22,100 nucleotides of DNA. Source: an uncultured Gammaproteobacteria bacterium. Its GTDB lineage: Bacteria; Pseudomonadota; Gammaproteobacteria; SZUA-140. The stretch's first letter is position 1. The number at the start of each line of letters is the position of its first letter. A program made the translations under genes and the position numbers. The stretch is taken from positions 1 through 22,100 of the forward strand of contig CALZIG010000214.1 in NCBI GenBank assembly GCA_945787585.1, in the 5' to 3' direction. Below, piece by piece: positions 7,743 through 18,485 of this stretch. The notes beneath the pieces are model-generated. The model was not told the origin of the DNA, searched no databases, and saw nothing but the letters and a program-made list of their open reading frames with translations.

Positions 7743-8041
7743 TGCTCTACGCGATTATCGCTGAAGACGTCGCTGATTCGCTGGAAAAACGACTCGCGAG
7801 TCGCCCTGCTCATGTTGACCGCTTGAACATATTAAAAGATGCTGGCCGCCTGGTACTCGCAGGCCCTCATCCAGCCATCGATAGTGAAGACCCCGGCAGT
7901 GCAGGCTTCAGTGGCAGCCTGATTGTGGCGGAGTTTCTCTCACTCTCAGACGCGCAGGCATGGGCGGATCAAGACCCGTACATCAGCGCCGGAGTCTATG
8001 AAAAGGTGACGGTAAAACCATTCAAAAAGGTTTTACCGTAA
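7742..8041 (+). CDS. yciI: YciI family protein
   Basis: Small ferredoxin-like-fold protein of 99 residues. The family His is in RPAHVDRL (residue 24), a GRLVLAGP strand follows, and the C-terminal [13 protein letters not shown] carries the conserved Asp-Pro-Tyr. The His-Asp pair was proposed from YciI structures as an active site, but the reaction is not established. The start overlaps the yciB stop by one base, as expected for an operon. The parvulin gene follows after 94 bases. Confidence 0.93.
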   Translation: MLYAIIAEDVADSLEKRLASRPAHVDRLNILKDAGRLVLAGPHPAIDSEDPGSAGFSGSLIVAEFLSLSDAQAWADQDPYISAGVYEKVTVKPFKKVLP

Positions 8042-8135
8042 CCTCAGCACTTGAATCAGCATCACAATCAGTTGTAGCATCGTATGTTATGGTCCATTTC
8101 CAGCTGCCAATATTAGCGTTGAAAGGAATAAGTTT

Positions 8136-8936
8136 ATGAAACCTCTGAAACATCTCTCGTTGATTTTACTCACCGCTTCCCTGTTGTCACTGCCCATCGT
8201 GCACGCCGAAGAAGATAATATTGTCGCTGTCATCGATGGTAAGTCAGTGGATAACGACACCTTTGACCAATATGTAACGATGCGTGCTCAACAGGTACAA
8301 CATAACGGCAGAATCAGCAACGAGCAGCGCAAGCTACTGCTACAGGAGTACATCAACAGTGAACTCCTCTACAATGCAGCAATCAAGGCTGGTGTCGATA
8401 AGTTATCCGAAGTAAAAGCTGAGATTGAGATGCAAGCCAGATCGGCCATTATCAACCATGGGCTCAAAACCCATCTCGATGAAAAACTCACGGAAGCTGC
8501 ACTCAAAGCAGCCTATGATGAAGCGTACGGCGAAGGCAGCCACGAGTATCACATCCGGCATATTCAGGTAAAAAGCGAGTCGGAAGTAAACAATATTCTG
8601 GCGGCACTGAAACGCGGTGAAGATTTTAAAAAACTGGCGGGCACTATTTCAATCGATCCTTCCAGCAGTGAGGGCGGCGACCTCGGCTGGATGGACACCG
8701 ACATGATGCCCCCTCCATTTGCGGCCATTGTCACTACGTTAAAGCCCGGCGAATATAGCCAAATCGGGATAGAGAGTCGTTCCGGCTGGCACGTGATCCA
8801 ACTGGATGAAAAACGTTCCACCAACCCACCGCCATTTGAAACCGTCGCCGAGCAGCTCGCGACTGAATTACAGAACAAAGTAGTAAAAGGCTATATCGAT
8901 AACCTTCGTAACAGCGCCAGGATTGAGATTAAATAG
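8136..8936 (+). CDS. Periplasmic parvulin-type peptidyl-prolyl isomerase
   Basis: SurA/PpiC-like foldase of 266 residues, expected in the periplasm. The first 24 residues form a signal peptide with a VHA cleavage site before EEDN. An N-terminal helical chaperone-like part (DGKSVDNDTFDQYV ... QEYINSELLYNAAIKAGV) precedes one parvulin domain at about residues 135-225: YHIRHIQVKSE, DPSSSEGGDLGWM, PGEYSQIG and GWHVIQLDEKR. AAAGGA lies eight bases before the ATG. The upstream neighbours yciB and yciI and this gene form a recurring gammaproteobacterial group. With a single domain it is smaller than SurA, and its clients are unknown. Confidence 0.92.
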   Translation: MKPLKHLSLILLTASLLSLPIVHAEEDNIVAVIDGKSVDNDTFDQYVTMRAQQVQHNGRISNEQRKLLLQEYINSELLYNAAIKAGVDKLSEVKAEIEMQARSAIINHGLKTHLDEKLTEAALKAAYDEAYGEGSHEYHIRHIQVKSESEVNNILAALKRGEDFKKLAGTISIDPSSSEGGDLGWMDTDMMPPPFAAIVTTLKPGEYSQIGIESRSGWHVIQLDEKRSTNPPPFETVAEQLATELQNKVVKGYIDNLRNSARIEIK

Positions 8937-8965
8937 CCAGGCTGCATTTCTCGTCGCTGGCTTGA

Positions 8966-9985
8966 CTATGTCGGTGATGACTGTCGCCGTGCATAGCTAA
9001 TCGCGCCATCAAGGCCAGGGGTTTCCGTCATCATCAGACTGACTGGAAGCCCCTTTAAGTTTTCCTGCATCGCCCCTTTACAGGCAAACCGCTCACTAAA
9101 GGTCGATGCAGCCGATGAGAGACGGCGCTGTAACTTTAACGCGATACCGCCGCTCAGATAGACACCCTTTACCGGATAGTGGTGCAGCACAATGTCCCCC
9201 GCCACGGCTGCGAATATCTCTATAAAGCAGTCCAGTGTGTAGATGCACAGGGCATCACCCATGTCGGCATATTGACTGATGACCTGCGCAGGGTCCATCC
9301 CCTGCATCGCCGACCTGACCTCGCTCGACTCTGCCATACCAAGCTCATCCCGAAAGCATTGATAAAGTGTATATATACCACGGCCTGACAACAGCATTTC
9401 AACACTCACATGGGCATGGATTCTGTGCAACCACGTCAGTAACTGCTGTTGAACCGCTGTTACCGGCGCAAACGATGTGTGTCCGGCTTCACTACTAAAC
9501 ACCTGATAATCATTGTCCCTGCTGACCAGATGAGCTGCACCCAGACCGGTACCGACACCAATGACGACTGCACTAAATTTAGCGCGCTCGCTTACTGGTA
9601 AGGCTGAACCATTTTCACCTTTCTGTATCATCAATAGGTCATCATTTTGCAGATCGGGTATTGCATAAGCGACCGCAGCAAGATCATTGATCAGGCTGAC
9701 ACGCTCGGTTTGTAATTGCGTGGCCAGATCATCTTCACAGACATGCCAGGGCAGATTAGTTAACGCGGCTTTGCCGGCTATCACCGGGCCTGCGACAGCA
9801 AAGCAGACGGCATCAAATGATCGCTCTATCGTATAATCCAGTAGAAAGGCATCAATAACTTCGCTCAAACCTGAGTAGGCCGCACTGGCATAGTGTTTTT
9901 CATATCTGACTATGGGATCACAGCTGTCCCGCACATAAACAAGCCGCGTATGGGTACCGCCAATATCACCCGCTAAAATTTGCAT
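8966..9985 (-). CDS. glk: Glucokinase
   Basis: Cytosolic ATP-dependent glucokinase, glucose to glucose-6-phosphate, of the E. coli Glk family rather than the ROK family. Visible motifs are the ATP-binding GDIGGTHTR (residues 6-14), INDLAAVAYAIP with the catalytic Asp near 101, GVGTGLGAAHL, SSEAGHTSFAP, and YLSGGIALK near the C-terminus. Length is 339 residues against about 321 in E. coli. CAGGG lies five bases before the ATG, and the gene starts 15 bases after the pgi stop, so pgi and glk are probably one transcript. It converges with the parvulin gene. The function as glucokinase is well supported. Confidence 0.93.
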   Translation of the reverse strand: MQILAGDIGGTHTRLVYVRDSCDPIVRYEKHYASAAYSGLSEVIDAFLLDYTIERSFDAVCFAVAGPVIAGKAALTNLPWHVCEDDLATQLQTERVSLINDLAAVAYAIPDLQNDDLLMIQKGENGSALPVSERAKFSAVVIGVGTGLGAAHLVSRDNDYQVFSSEAGHTSFAPVTAVQQQLLTWLHRIHAHVSVEMLLSGRGIYTLYQCFRDELGMAESSEVRSAMQGMDPAQVISQYADMGDALCIYTLDCFIEIFAAVAGDIVLHHYPVKGVYLSGGIALKLQRRLSSAASTFSERFACKGAMQENLKGLPVSLMMTETPGLDGAISYARRQSSPT

Positions 9986-10000
9986 ACAAGCCCTGTTATT

Positions 10001-11656
10001 TTACGACCGTTTAAGCGACCTACGCTGTTTGTAATAGTTGACCAGCCCGTTAGTTGAAGAGTCATGCGTCGTCACCTCATCATCATCATTCAACTCATCA
10101 GAGATAGTCGTGGCAAGCTGCTTGCCAAGTTCAACCCCCCACTGGTCAAACGAATTTATATTCCAGATAACGCCTTGCACAAAGACCTTATGCTCATACA
10201 TCGCAATCAGAGAACCTAGCGTACGCGGCGTCAATGTATCAAACAGAAATGTACTGGTCGGCCGGTTACCGGGGAAGACCTTATAAGGCAGTAACGCTTC
10301 AATTTCCGCTTCACTCATGCCACTTTTCTGTAGTTCCTCTAGCGCTTGCTGTTCTGTTTTACCACGCATCAAGGCCTCGGTCTGGGCGAACACATTCGAC
10401 ATCAATGCGCGATGATGACGAGCAATACAACGGTAACTAAAAAGCGGCGCAAGGATATCGGCTGGCACCAGTTTTGTCCCCTGATGCAACAGTTGAAAAA
10501 AGGCGTGTTGCCCCGAAATACCAATTTCACCAAACAGCACGGGGCCTGTTTGATAATTCACTATTTCACCATTGCGATCGATATATTTGCCATTACTCTC
10601 CATATCCACCTGCTGCATATAGGCAGCAAAACGGTGCAGGTATTGATCATAAGGGAGAACAGCGGTTGCCTGCACCTTGAAAAAATTGTTATACCAGACA
10701 CCTATTAGCGCCATCATCACCGGAATGTTTTGCGCCAAAGGTGCAGTCTTAAAATGCATATCAAGTTCATAGGCACCCTCTAATAACTCATCGAACTGTT
10801 CGGCACCAATCGCGATCATGGTCGATAAACCAATCGCAGACCACAATGAATATCGCCCCCCTACCCAGTCCCACATCTTAAAAATATTTTCATCGGCGAT
10901 GCCAAACGCTTTGGCCAGCTTTGTATTGGAAGTTACCGCTGAAAAGTGACGACCGATTTTTTCATCACTGCCGATATGGCTGAGATACCACTGCCGCGCC
11001 GTTTCGGCATTCAGCATCGTGTCCTGTGTGGTAAAACTTTTCGAAGCGACAATAAAAAAAGTGGTTTTTGGGTCGAGATACTCAAGTGTTTCATTGATAT
11101 GATTTTCATCAATATTAGAGACAAAGTGCACGTTCAGGTCATGCAAGGAATAAGGTTTCAACGCCTCATTCACCATCAATGGCCCCAGGTTAGAACCACC
11201 AATACCGATATTCACGACATCGGTAATCGCCTGGCCCGTTGCGCCGCGCCACACACGGCTGCGTATCTTTTCAGCAAGACATTTTACCCGCACTCTTTCA
11301 GCTTTTATTTCCACTGAAATATCGACCCCGTCCAGCATAATTGGCGCATCACCCTGATCCCTGAGTGCAGTATGTAAAACGGCACGGTGCTCGGTGTGAT
11401 TAATCGCGTCACCCGCAAACAGTCGTTCAATCCAGTCCGGTAGCGCAGCCTGCTCAGCAAGTTTCAGTAACAGGCTAACGGTTTCATCGGTGATGCGATT
11501 CTTGGCGTAGTCATAAACAATGTCATTAAAGTACAGAGAGAACTTGGCAAAGCGCTCCTTATCTTCTTCAAACAGGTCGCACATATGCACCTGCTTGATT
11601 TCATCATAATGTTGTTTTAGTGCCAGCCACGCCTGAGACTGCTTTAATCGAGGCAT
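10001..11656 (-). CDS. pgi: Glucose-6-phosphate isomerase
   Basis: Interconverts glucose-6-phosphate and fructose-6-phosphate in the cytosol. All family signatures are present: VNIGIGGSNLGP, the VGGRYSLWSAIG box, GKYIDRNGE, SGQHAFFQLLHQGTK, and the C-terminal FDQWGVELGK carrying the catalytic Lys region. It has 551 residues, the usual length. I start it at the ATG at 11656 (AAGGA about ten bases upstream); a TTG two codons earlier is possible but too close to the ribosome site. It is the first gene of a pgi-glk pair and is divergent from phosphoglucomutase. Confidence 0.96.
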   Translation of the reverse strand: MPRLKQSQAWLALKQHYDEIKQVHMCDLFEEDKERFAKFSLYFNDIVYDYAKNRITDETVSLLLKLAEQAALPDWIERLFAGDAINHTEHRAVLHTALRDQGDAPIMLDGVDISVEIKAERVRVKCLAEKIRSRVWRGATGQAITDVVNIGIGGSNLGPLMVNEALKPYSLHDLNVHFVSNIDENHINETLEYLDPKTTFFIVASKSFTTQDTMLNAETARQWYLSHIGSDEKIGRHFSAVTSNTKLAKAFGIADENIFKMWDWVGGRYSLWSAIGLSTMIAIGAEQFDELLEGAYELDMHFKTAPLAQNIPVMMALIGVWYNNFFKVQATAVLPYDQYLHRFAAYMQQVDMESNGKYIDRNGEIVNYQTGPVLFGEIGISGQHAFFQLLHQGTKLVPADILAPLFSYRCIARHHRALMSNVFAQTEALMRGKTEQQALEELQKSGMSEAEIEALLPYKVFPGNRPTSTFLFDTLTPRTLGSLIAMYEHKVFVQGVIWNINSFDQWGVELGKQLATTISDELNDDDEVTTHDSSTNGLVNYYKQRRSLKRS

Positions 11657-13599
<1,943 letters not shown>

Positions 13600-13611
13600 A
13601 CTAAGCAGCAA

Positions 13612-15666
13612 TTATAAAGCAAAACTGATTTCACCATAAAAACTTCGACCCGCCAGTGGGTAATCTCCTGGAATTGTCGCCCCTTGCGTATGAGCCAGTT
13701 CAAATAGTGTTGGTTCTCTCGCATCTTCATCGAGGAGGTTTCTTACCGAAAAGGTAAAATCCATATTGGGGAGTAACTGACGACGCTTTAAAGTGGCATC
13801 AAGGATAGTGTAATCACCAATATCGGGCCTTTGATCGCCAACCGCACGCTTACGATCTGCGATCCATTTCATCTGCGTACCCAAGAACCACTGCGGTAAA
13901 AACCCCCAGTGGGCACTCGCGTAAAACTGTTGCTGAGGTGCATTAGGGACATCGGCCGCCGTCACGCCATCTTCTGCATTTTGGAACGCATAAAAACCTC
14001 TGAGCTGCAGTTTTGAGTTCACATGCCAGTTTGTCTCTAGCTCAAAACCACTTCCTTTTTGCTTACCAATATTTCGCGCCGGAATCCCAAAAGAGCGGTC
14101 AATCAAATCACTGATGTGGTATCTGAAAATACTCAGCACAACATTAAACTCACTTACGGGACGATAATCCAACACCGCTTCGTAAGTATCAATTTTTTCA
14201 GCGCTGACGTTTCTATTTCCGAGCGTTGCCGGATTATTTTGAAAATAGAGTTCGCTAAATGCAGGGGCACGGAAGGCACGGCCATAAAGAAATTTTGTTG
14301 TCAGTTTAGATAATTCTTTCCAAACAACCGCAATACGGGGGTTTGTTGTATCTTTAAAATCTGAATAGTTATCATAGCGGACACCTGCAGTTAATGCCCA
14401 GTCATCATCTACATCCCACTCATCCTGCAACAGGATATGATTCACTGTTCTGCTTTCTCGCACCATATAGGCGAACTGAGTGCCCGTTACATCCACAATC
14501 ACCCCATCCGCACCACCGGTACCAAAATTTTTAACCTCACGCGGGTCGACTTCGACCCATTCGGAACCCACCCCTAATAGCAATCGATGTCCCGCAAACT
14601 TGGTATAATCGGCGCGGAATGAGAGTGAGCTCTTACGTTGCGTCGCACCCGGATCCCCAATGACACCATCAACAAAAGGGCCAACAGGCGGGTAGAGCAA
14701 AAAATGTGCATCTAATTCAACTAACTCATAGTTGAAACGCGAACTCAGATTCCAGCCAGCGAATAGATCTTTTTTCTCATGCTGAATATCGACTAGATAC
14801 AGCTCTGATTGATCATTGCCTGTAGGATCGACAACCTGTGCTGCTCCTTGCCCATGACCCGCGTCATCCAAATTCCAGTTCCATAGTTTGAACTTCCAGT
14901 CCTCATTACTTAATGTTACCTGAGCGTTGCTATAATCATACCTCGTCTCTAGTGGACCATTTCCTGAAAACCCAAAGATTTCATCACTATATTTTACAAT
15001 TCTTCCATCATCGCCATCACTTTCACTTGTTTCCAGGCTAAAGGCTAAATCCCATCTGTCATTAAGACTGACCGCATGTTGAAGCCAGATATCCTGACTA
15101 TTAAATGAACCTTGACGCCAACCTGCCTGTGTACCATTAATTTCATCAGCGCTCTTTGTGATAATATTAATAACACCTGCAAAGGCATCGGCACCATAAA
15201 GCGCTGAACCAGGACTTTTCATCACCTCGATCCGTGCAATATTGGCAACAGGCATACGAAAACCAGTAGGGGTGCTCCCAGTGCCAACGTATGCCACATC
15301 ATGACCGTCTAGTAAGACCAATACCTGAGAGTTATCAGCAGTATGAATTCCTCTAATCGAAAAATGAGATTCTAGCCGCGCTACCGGATTAAGATAGACA
15401 TGCACCCCTGGAATCATTTCCAGTACCTGACTAAACTCTGTCACGCCCATCGCTTCAATTTCAGCAGCAGTAATCACATTAACAACAGCAGGCACATGAG
15501 AGAGCTTTAGTGATTGTCCTGTGGCAATCTCCACCTCAATATCCAATAACTCCTCCATGGAAAGCTCGAATAGCTCATCTGTCGAGATATCACTCCACGC
15601 CAGTGACGGTAAGTAAACACAACTCACTAAACATGCAATCCTAAAAAGGCTATTATTTTTTTTCAT
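13612..15666 (-). CDS. TonB-dependent outer membrane receptor
   Basis: Outer-membrane beta-barrel that imports a bound ligand using TonB energy; the ligand is unknown. It has 684 residues. A signal peptide of about 25 residues ends at LAWS before DIST. A short LSMEELLDIEV motif, common in gammaproteobacterial receptors, precedes the plug (about residues 45-165): VVNVITAAEIEAMG, LEMIPGVHVYL, FSIRGIH, RIEVMKSPGSALYGADAFAGVINIITK. The rest is barrel strands, including NVSAEKIDTYEAVLDYRP and ending in YGEISFAL. I chose the ATG at 15666, which begins the signal peptide; a GTG nine codons upstream is open. GAGGAG lies 13 bases before the ATG, a long spacing. It follows the SDR gene on the same strand and converges with pgm after 12 bases. 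Confidence 0.93.
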   Translation of the reverse strand: MKKNNSLFRIACLVSCVYLPSLAWSDISTDELFELSMEELLDIEVEIATGQSLKLSHVPAVVNVITAAEIEAMGVTEFSQVLEMIPGVHVYLNPVARLESHFSIRGIHTADNSQVLVLLDGHDVAYVGTGSTPTGFRMPVANIARIEVMKSPGSALYGADAFAGVINIITKSADEINGTQAGWRQGSFNSQDIWLQHAVSLNDRWDLAFSLETSESDGDDGRIVKYSDEIFGFSGNGPLETRYDYSNAQVTLSNEDWKFKLWNWNLDDAGHGQGAAQVVDPTGNDQSELYLVDIQHEKKDLFAGWNLSSRFNYELVELDAHFLLYPPVGPFVDGVIGDPGATQRKSSLSFRADYTKFAGHRLLLGVGSEWVEVDPREVKNFGTGGADGVIVDVTGTQFAYMVRESRTVNHILLQDEWDVDDDWALTAGVRYDNYSDFKDTTNPRIAVVWKELSKLTTKFLYGRAFRAPAFSELYFQNNPATLGNRNVSAEKIDTYEAVLDYRPVSEFNVVLSIFRYHISDLIDRSFGIPARNIGKQKGSGFELETNWHVNSKLQLRGFYAFQNAEDGVTAADVPNAPQQQFYASAHWGFLPQWFLGTQMKWIADRKRAVGDQRPDIGDYTILDATLKRRQLLPNMDFTFSVRNLLDEDAREPTLFELAHTQGATIPGDYPLAGRSFYGEISFAL

Positions 15667-15697
15667 TGCTTTGCTGATACTCCTCAAAAGCACGAAG

Positions 15698-15811
15698 TCA
15701 ACTGATGACTTTTCCTAAATAACCGCAAATCAAACCATATCCAATAAAAGGTAATGCAACTATTTTGAGCTTAATCCAGTAAAAACCATCAAGTCGCACC
15801 AACACCACCAT
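15698..15811 (-). CDS. Possible 37-residue hydrophobic small protein
   Basis: An ATG frame of 37 codons begins inside the last 23 bases of the SDR gene, in another frame, and ends 31 bases before the receptor ATG. The peptide has a short basic N-terminus (VRLDGFYWIKLK) followed by a hydrophobic stretch, IVALPFIGYGLICGYLG, long enough for one membrane helix. The ribosome site is weak (GGA six bases upstream). It fills the otherwise empty 122-base gap between the two genes. I recognise no family, and a chance frame in AT-rich DNA is quite possible. Confidence 0.22.
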   Translation of the reverse strand: MVVLVRLDGFYWIKLKIVALPFIGYGLICGYLGKVIS

Positions 15812-16508
15812 CAACTGTCCATATAGAACCCGTGACATAAGTAGATTCGGCCTGAGACAATATTACTTGCGCTATTTCTTCTGAAATCGCATAGCGGCCT
15901 AGCGGAATAACCGTTTCTTGATGCGCCTTTATCTCATTTATCTGTTCTGGTTTCAGACCTAATTTTCCTATTAACGGAGTATCAACCGCACCCGGTGAAA
16001 CGCAGTTTACCCGAATACCTTGTGGCGCAAGCTCTAGCGAAAGACTTCGTGTAAATCCATCAACCGCCCCTTTCGTTGCAGCGTATAAGGACGCATTAGG
16101 CAAGCCATTATTTGTTATCACAGAAGAGACATTCACAATTACGCCTCTTTTCTTCGCTAATGCAGGAACAAGCTTTTGTATCAATAGAAGCGGGCCACGT
16201 ATATTGACATTTAAAAACTCGTTGTAATCTGCAAGCGTATGAGCAGTTATTGGCATGAATCTAGCTATAGCTGCGTTATTCACCAACACATCTAGCCCCC
16301 CACCAGAGAAGCATGCCGCCAAAATTTCGATATGATCAGGATTAGAAATATCTGCAACAATCCCTTCCACACCCAAATTTCCTGCTGCCTCAGCTACCCG
16401 CTGAGAACTACGCCCGCATATGGTGACATCATACCCACGCTGCTTAAATAGACCAGCTGTAGCATACCCAATCCCTGAATTCCCACCAGTAACCAATACT
16501 CTTTTCAT
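15789..16508 (-). CDS. SDR-family oxidoreductase
   Basis: Classical short-chain dehydrogenase/reductase of 239 residues, acting in the cytosol on an unknown alcohol or carbonyl. It has the Rossmann motif TGGNSGIG (residues 7-14), an Arg in CGR at the end of the second strand (suggesting NADP(H) preference), the NNAA motif near 78, catalytic Ser in NVSS near 129, and Tyr142 and Lys146 in YAATK. PGAVDTPL and a C-terminal VTGSIWTVDGG are typical of FabG-like members. I start at the ATG at 16508; a TTG two codons earlier has slightly better spacing from GAGG. It lies between the citrate-synthase-like pair and the TonB receptor, which may point to a shared substrate. Confidence 0.9.
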   Translation of the reverse strand: MKRVLVTGGNSGIGYATAGLFKQRGYDVTICGRSSQRVAEAAGNLGVEGIVADISNPDHIEILAACFSGGGLDVLVNNAAIARFMPITAHTLADYNEFLNVNIRGPLLLIQKLVPALAKKRGVIVNVSSVITNNGLPNASLYAATKGAVDGFTRSLSLELAPQGIRVNCVSPGAVDTPLIGKLGLKPEQINEIKAHQETVIPLGRYAISEEIAQVILSQAESTYVTGSIWTVDGGVGAT

Positions 16509-16628
16509 TGCCAATGATCCTCTTTAATTTTTCGTACAAAATCCTTTTCTAACCTTCCAAAAAACTTCAAGTTTACTCAAACACTTAAGCAGCAATCATT
16601 TAGTCAGTTACTATAAATCTATATATTA

Positions 16629-17456
16629 TTAAGATAACACTCGTGCGGTCTTCCCCTCATACAACACATCGTCACAACGAAGAGGTAAAAATGTATCTGC
16701 CGGTCTATCACACACATCAGCAAAACATGCAGTAATCCCACTATTAACAACCACAGAAAAAACCCTATATACTTCACTTGAGCTAAATTGACAGTCTGAT
16801 AAGAACGCGGCAACATAGCCATTTATGTTTATCCCTTCATCAAATTTTTCTAACATATATGCCTCGATATCGTATGCTAATCGCAGATGATCGCCCCGAC
16901 TAAAGCCCAGTTTATCGGCGATTTTTTCCAGTGCTAGTACTCGCTCATCACCTTTAGCTATTGGTCTTGCGTAACCCATTATATATGGCTTTCCGCCGTG
17001 CTTTGAGCATTCTATTTCAACTATTTCTTTAACACTTAAACCTTGATTAAATTTTACCATCGCGCCTTTAATGAACGCGATGCCTTCCAGTATAGGCCTC
17101 GTTCCATAAGAACGAGAATCGTTAGCTAAAATACCAGCAACGGTAGCAGCAACCGTTGATGTCTGCATCGTCCCACCCAGCGCACCGATGTGGTTGCACC
17201 ATATCCTCGGATCAGGCCAGCTCAGGCAAATATGAACGGCTTCAAACCAGTCGGCCAAACGACGCTCAGGCATCCGACCGGTAGCATTGAGGATCATTAC
17301 CTGCATATAAGAGACTTCGCCCACGAGATCATTCATCATGTCGTAGCCATGAGAAAAGACACCCTTACCGATAATCCAGCCGCCTTTTTTACTATAAATT
17401 TTATTCCTGTTTTTATCCCACAGGGCGGTATCTACGACCTTATTCTTCGATAACAT
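16629..17456 (-). CDS. Citrate-synthase-fold protein, divergent (second of tandem pair)
   Basis: Small citrate synthase/citryl-CoA lyase-like protein of 275 residues without an assignable reaction. The fold is recognisable from SHGYDMMNDLVGEVSYMQ, WCNHIGALGGTMQTS, MGYARPIAKGDERV and ININGYVAAFL, which line up by eye with the HADHE, GFGH(R/P) and NVD blocks of the family. Canonical catalytic positions are changed: the His of GPxHGGA is Arg or absent (about residue 120), the His of GFGH is Arg (about 164), and the Asp of NVD is Asn (about 212). A His before the GALGG stretch (about 89) remains. I start at the ATG at 17456, with AAGGA eight bases upstream; the ATG at 17465 abuts that site. It overlaps the preceding paralogue by 17 bases, so the two are probably co-translated, perhaps as a heteromer. 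Confidence 0.72.
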   Translation of the reverse strand: MLSKNKVVDTALWDKNRNKIYSKKGGWIIGKGVFSHGYDMMNDLVGEVSYMQVMILNATGRMPERRLADWFEAVHICLSWPDPRIWCNHIGALGGTMQTSTVAATVAGILANDSRSYGTRPILEGIAFIKGAMVKFNQGLSVKEIVEIECSKHGGKPYIMGYARPIAKGDERVLALEKIADKLGFSRGDHLRLAYDIEAYMLEKFDEGININGYVAAFLSDCQFSSSEVYRVFSVVVNSGITACFADVCDRPADTFLPLRCDDVLYEGKTARVLS

Positions 17457-18270
17457 AGTCTTCATCCTTCACAAAAGGCATAGCGGTCATCGGTTTGTTT
17501 GATTGCTCCATACCATGCGCGAGTAGACCTGGCGCGCTTAATAATTGAAATAATCCGGCGCCATAACGGGGTTGAAATCCCAGCTCTGCAAAAACGGCTG
17601 CTGCTAATCCTGTCATTAACCAACCCATTTGATGTGGCGCAAGTAGCTGTGCGAATTCACAGCCCCATTTTAATATTTTCCTATCAGCATCGAGCTCAGC
17701 AAAACCATTGGCCATTTCGCCCGGCATCACATCAATACTGCCATAGCGACTCCCAAATCCCGGGGCTATGTGCCAGTCCCCCTCTTCAGGTGCGACCGCC
17801 TCTTTAAGCAGCATATCCATAACGTTTCCAACAGGTTTTTTAAAGTTTTTTCTAAGAAAGCGCATAGACGATTCGATTTCACCCGCACCGAGGTGAGCCC
17901 CGCCGAGGATCGTTAAGCCAATAGGTAAAATGTGTTCAGGATTAGTTTTTCCGATACCGGCATTCATCGCGGCACGTGTCGCAGGGTGACGAGGGCCAGG
18001 ATTGATCAGAAATATCATTAATTTTTCCAGCAGAAACGCCTCTTCTTTCCCGGGCAACTCACCTCTAAATAGTAGGTAGAGCGTTTCGATGAAACTGCAT
18101 TTTTCGACCAGGTCGGTTATTTCATAACCGTGACATCTTGCACTGCTGGCAATATACGGATTCTCATCGCTCGCGGTTTCTTCCCAAATCCGGGTCGATA
18201 TCTTATCTGAGAATACTTCATCACGCTTTTTGACTTGTTGGTGTTTATTGACACTCATAATGCTTACCAT
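17440..18270 (-). CDS. Citrate-synthase/citryl-CoA lyase-fold protein (first of tandem pair)
   Basis: Protein of 276 residues, the length of citryl-CoA lyases rather than full citrate synthases (about 430). Conserved blocks are RCHGYEITDLVEKCSFIETLY (from about residue 45), LGGAHLGAGE, PGFGSRYGS, and GLLAHGMEQ near the C-terminus. His126 in GGAH corresponds to the citrate-binding catalytic His of E. coli GltA (His264). The His of GFGH is replaced by Ser174 and the Asp of NVD by Thr220, so normal condensation chemistry is doubtful. The start is the ATG at 18270 or the ATG four codons later; neither has a strong ribosome site. A candidate promoter lies about 175 bases upstream. It heads a possible four-gene unit with its paralogue, the SDR and the TonB receptor. 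Confidence 0.77.
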   Translation of the reverse strand: MVSIMSVNKHQQVKKRDEVFSDKISTRIWEETASDENPYIASSARCHGYEITDLVEKCSFIETLYLLFRGELPGKEEAFLLEKLMIFLINPGPRHPATRAAMNAGIGKTNPEHILPIGLTILGGAHLGAGEIESSMRFLRKNFKKPVGNVMDMLLKEAVAPEEGDWHIAPGFGSRYGSIDVMPGEMANGFAELDADRKILKWGCEFAQLLAPHQMGWLMTGLAAAVFAELGFQPRYGAGLFQLLSAPGLLAHGMEQSNKPMTAMPFVKDEDYVIEE

Positions 18271-18444
18271 TGATGTTAGCTATCTAGCCTATTCAACACG
18301 ACACAACAGAGTTTTCAGCACCCAATTCGAACATGTAGTGGAGATCCATTCTGCCCCTAAATATAACGGTAAAAACAGTAACGCTAAGTACTTTAACGAC
18401 CTTAATCTAACTCAGACTTTCCATATCCTAAGCCTAATTGAATA

Positions 18445-18473
18445 TTTATACAAAAATTAGTCATTGAAAACAA
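18445..18473 (-). promoter_or_regulatory. Candidate sigma-70 promoter for the citrate-synthase-like unit
   Basis: On the minus strand TTGTTT (18473-18468) and TATAAA (18450-18445) are separated by 17 bases. Transcription would begin near 18438 and give a leader of about 170 bases before the first citrate-synthase-like gene. The -10 matches five of six consensus bases, the -35 only three. The hairpin pair lies just upstream, where an activator might bind. Confidence 0.35.
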
Positions 18474-18485
18474 TATCCAATCATC

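Noticed and set aside
8935..8962. Inverted repeat AGCCAG/CTGGCT between the convergent parvulin and glk genes, considered as a terminator
   Set aside because: The loop is 16 bases and neither strand has a real T-run after the stem, so it does not support an intrinsic terminator.
10346..11317. Plus-strand frames of about 120 codons opposite pgi
   Set aside because: pgi carries every family signature on the minus strand, so these frames are shadows.
18230..18460. A 76-codon plus-strand frame at the head of the citrate-synthase-like pair
   Set aside because: It begins inside the opposite-strand gene, has no ribosome site or motif, and ends in AT-rich DNA where open frames arise by chance.
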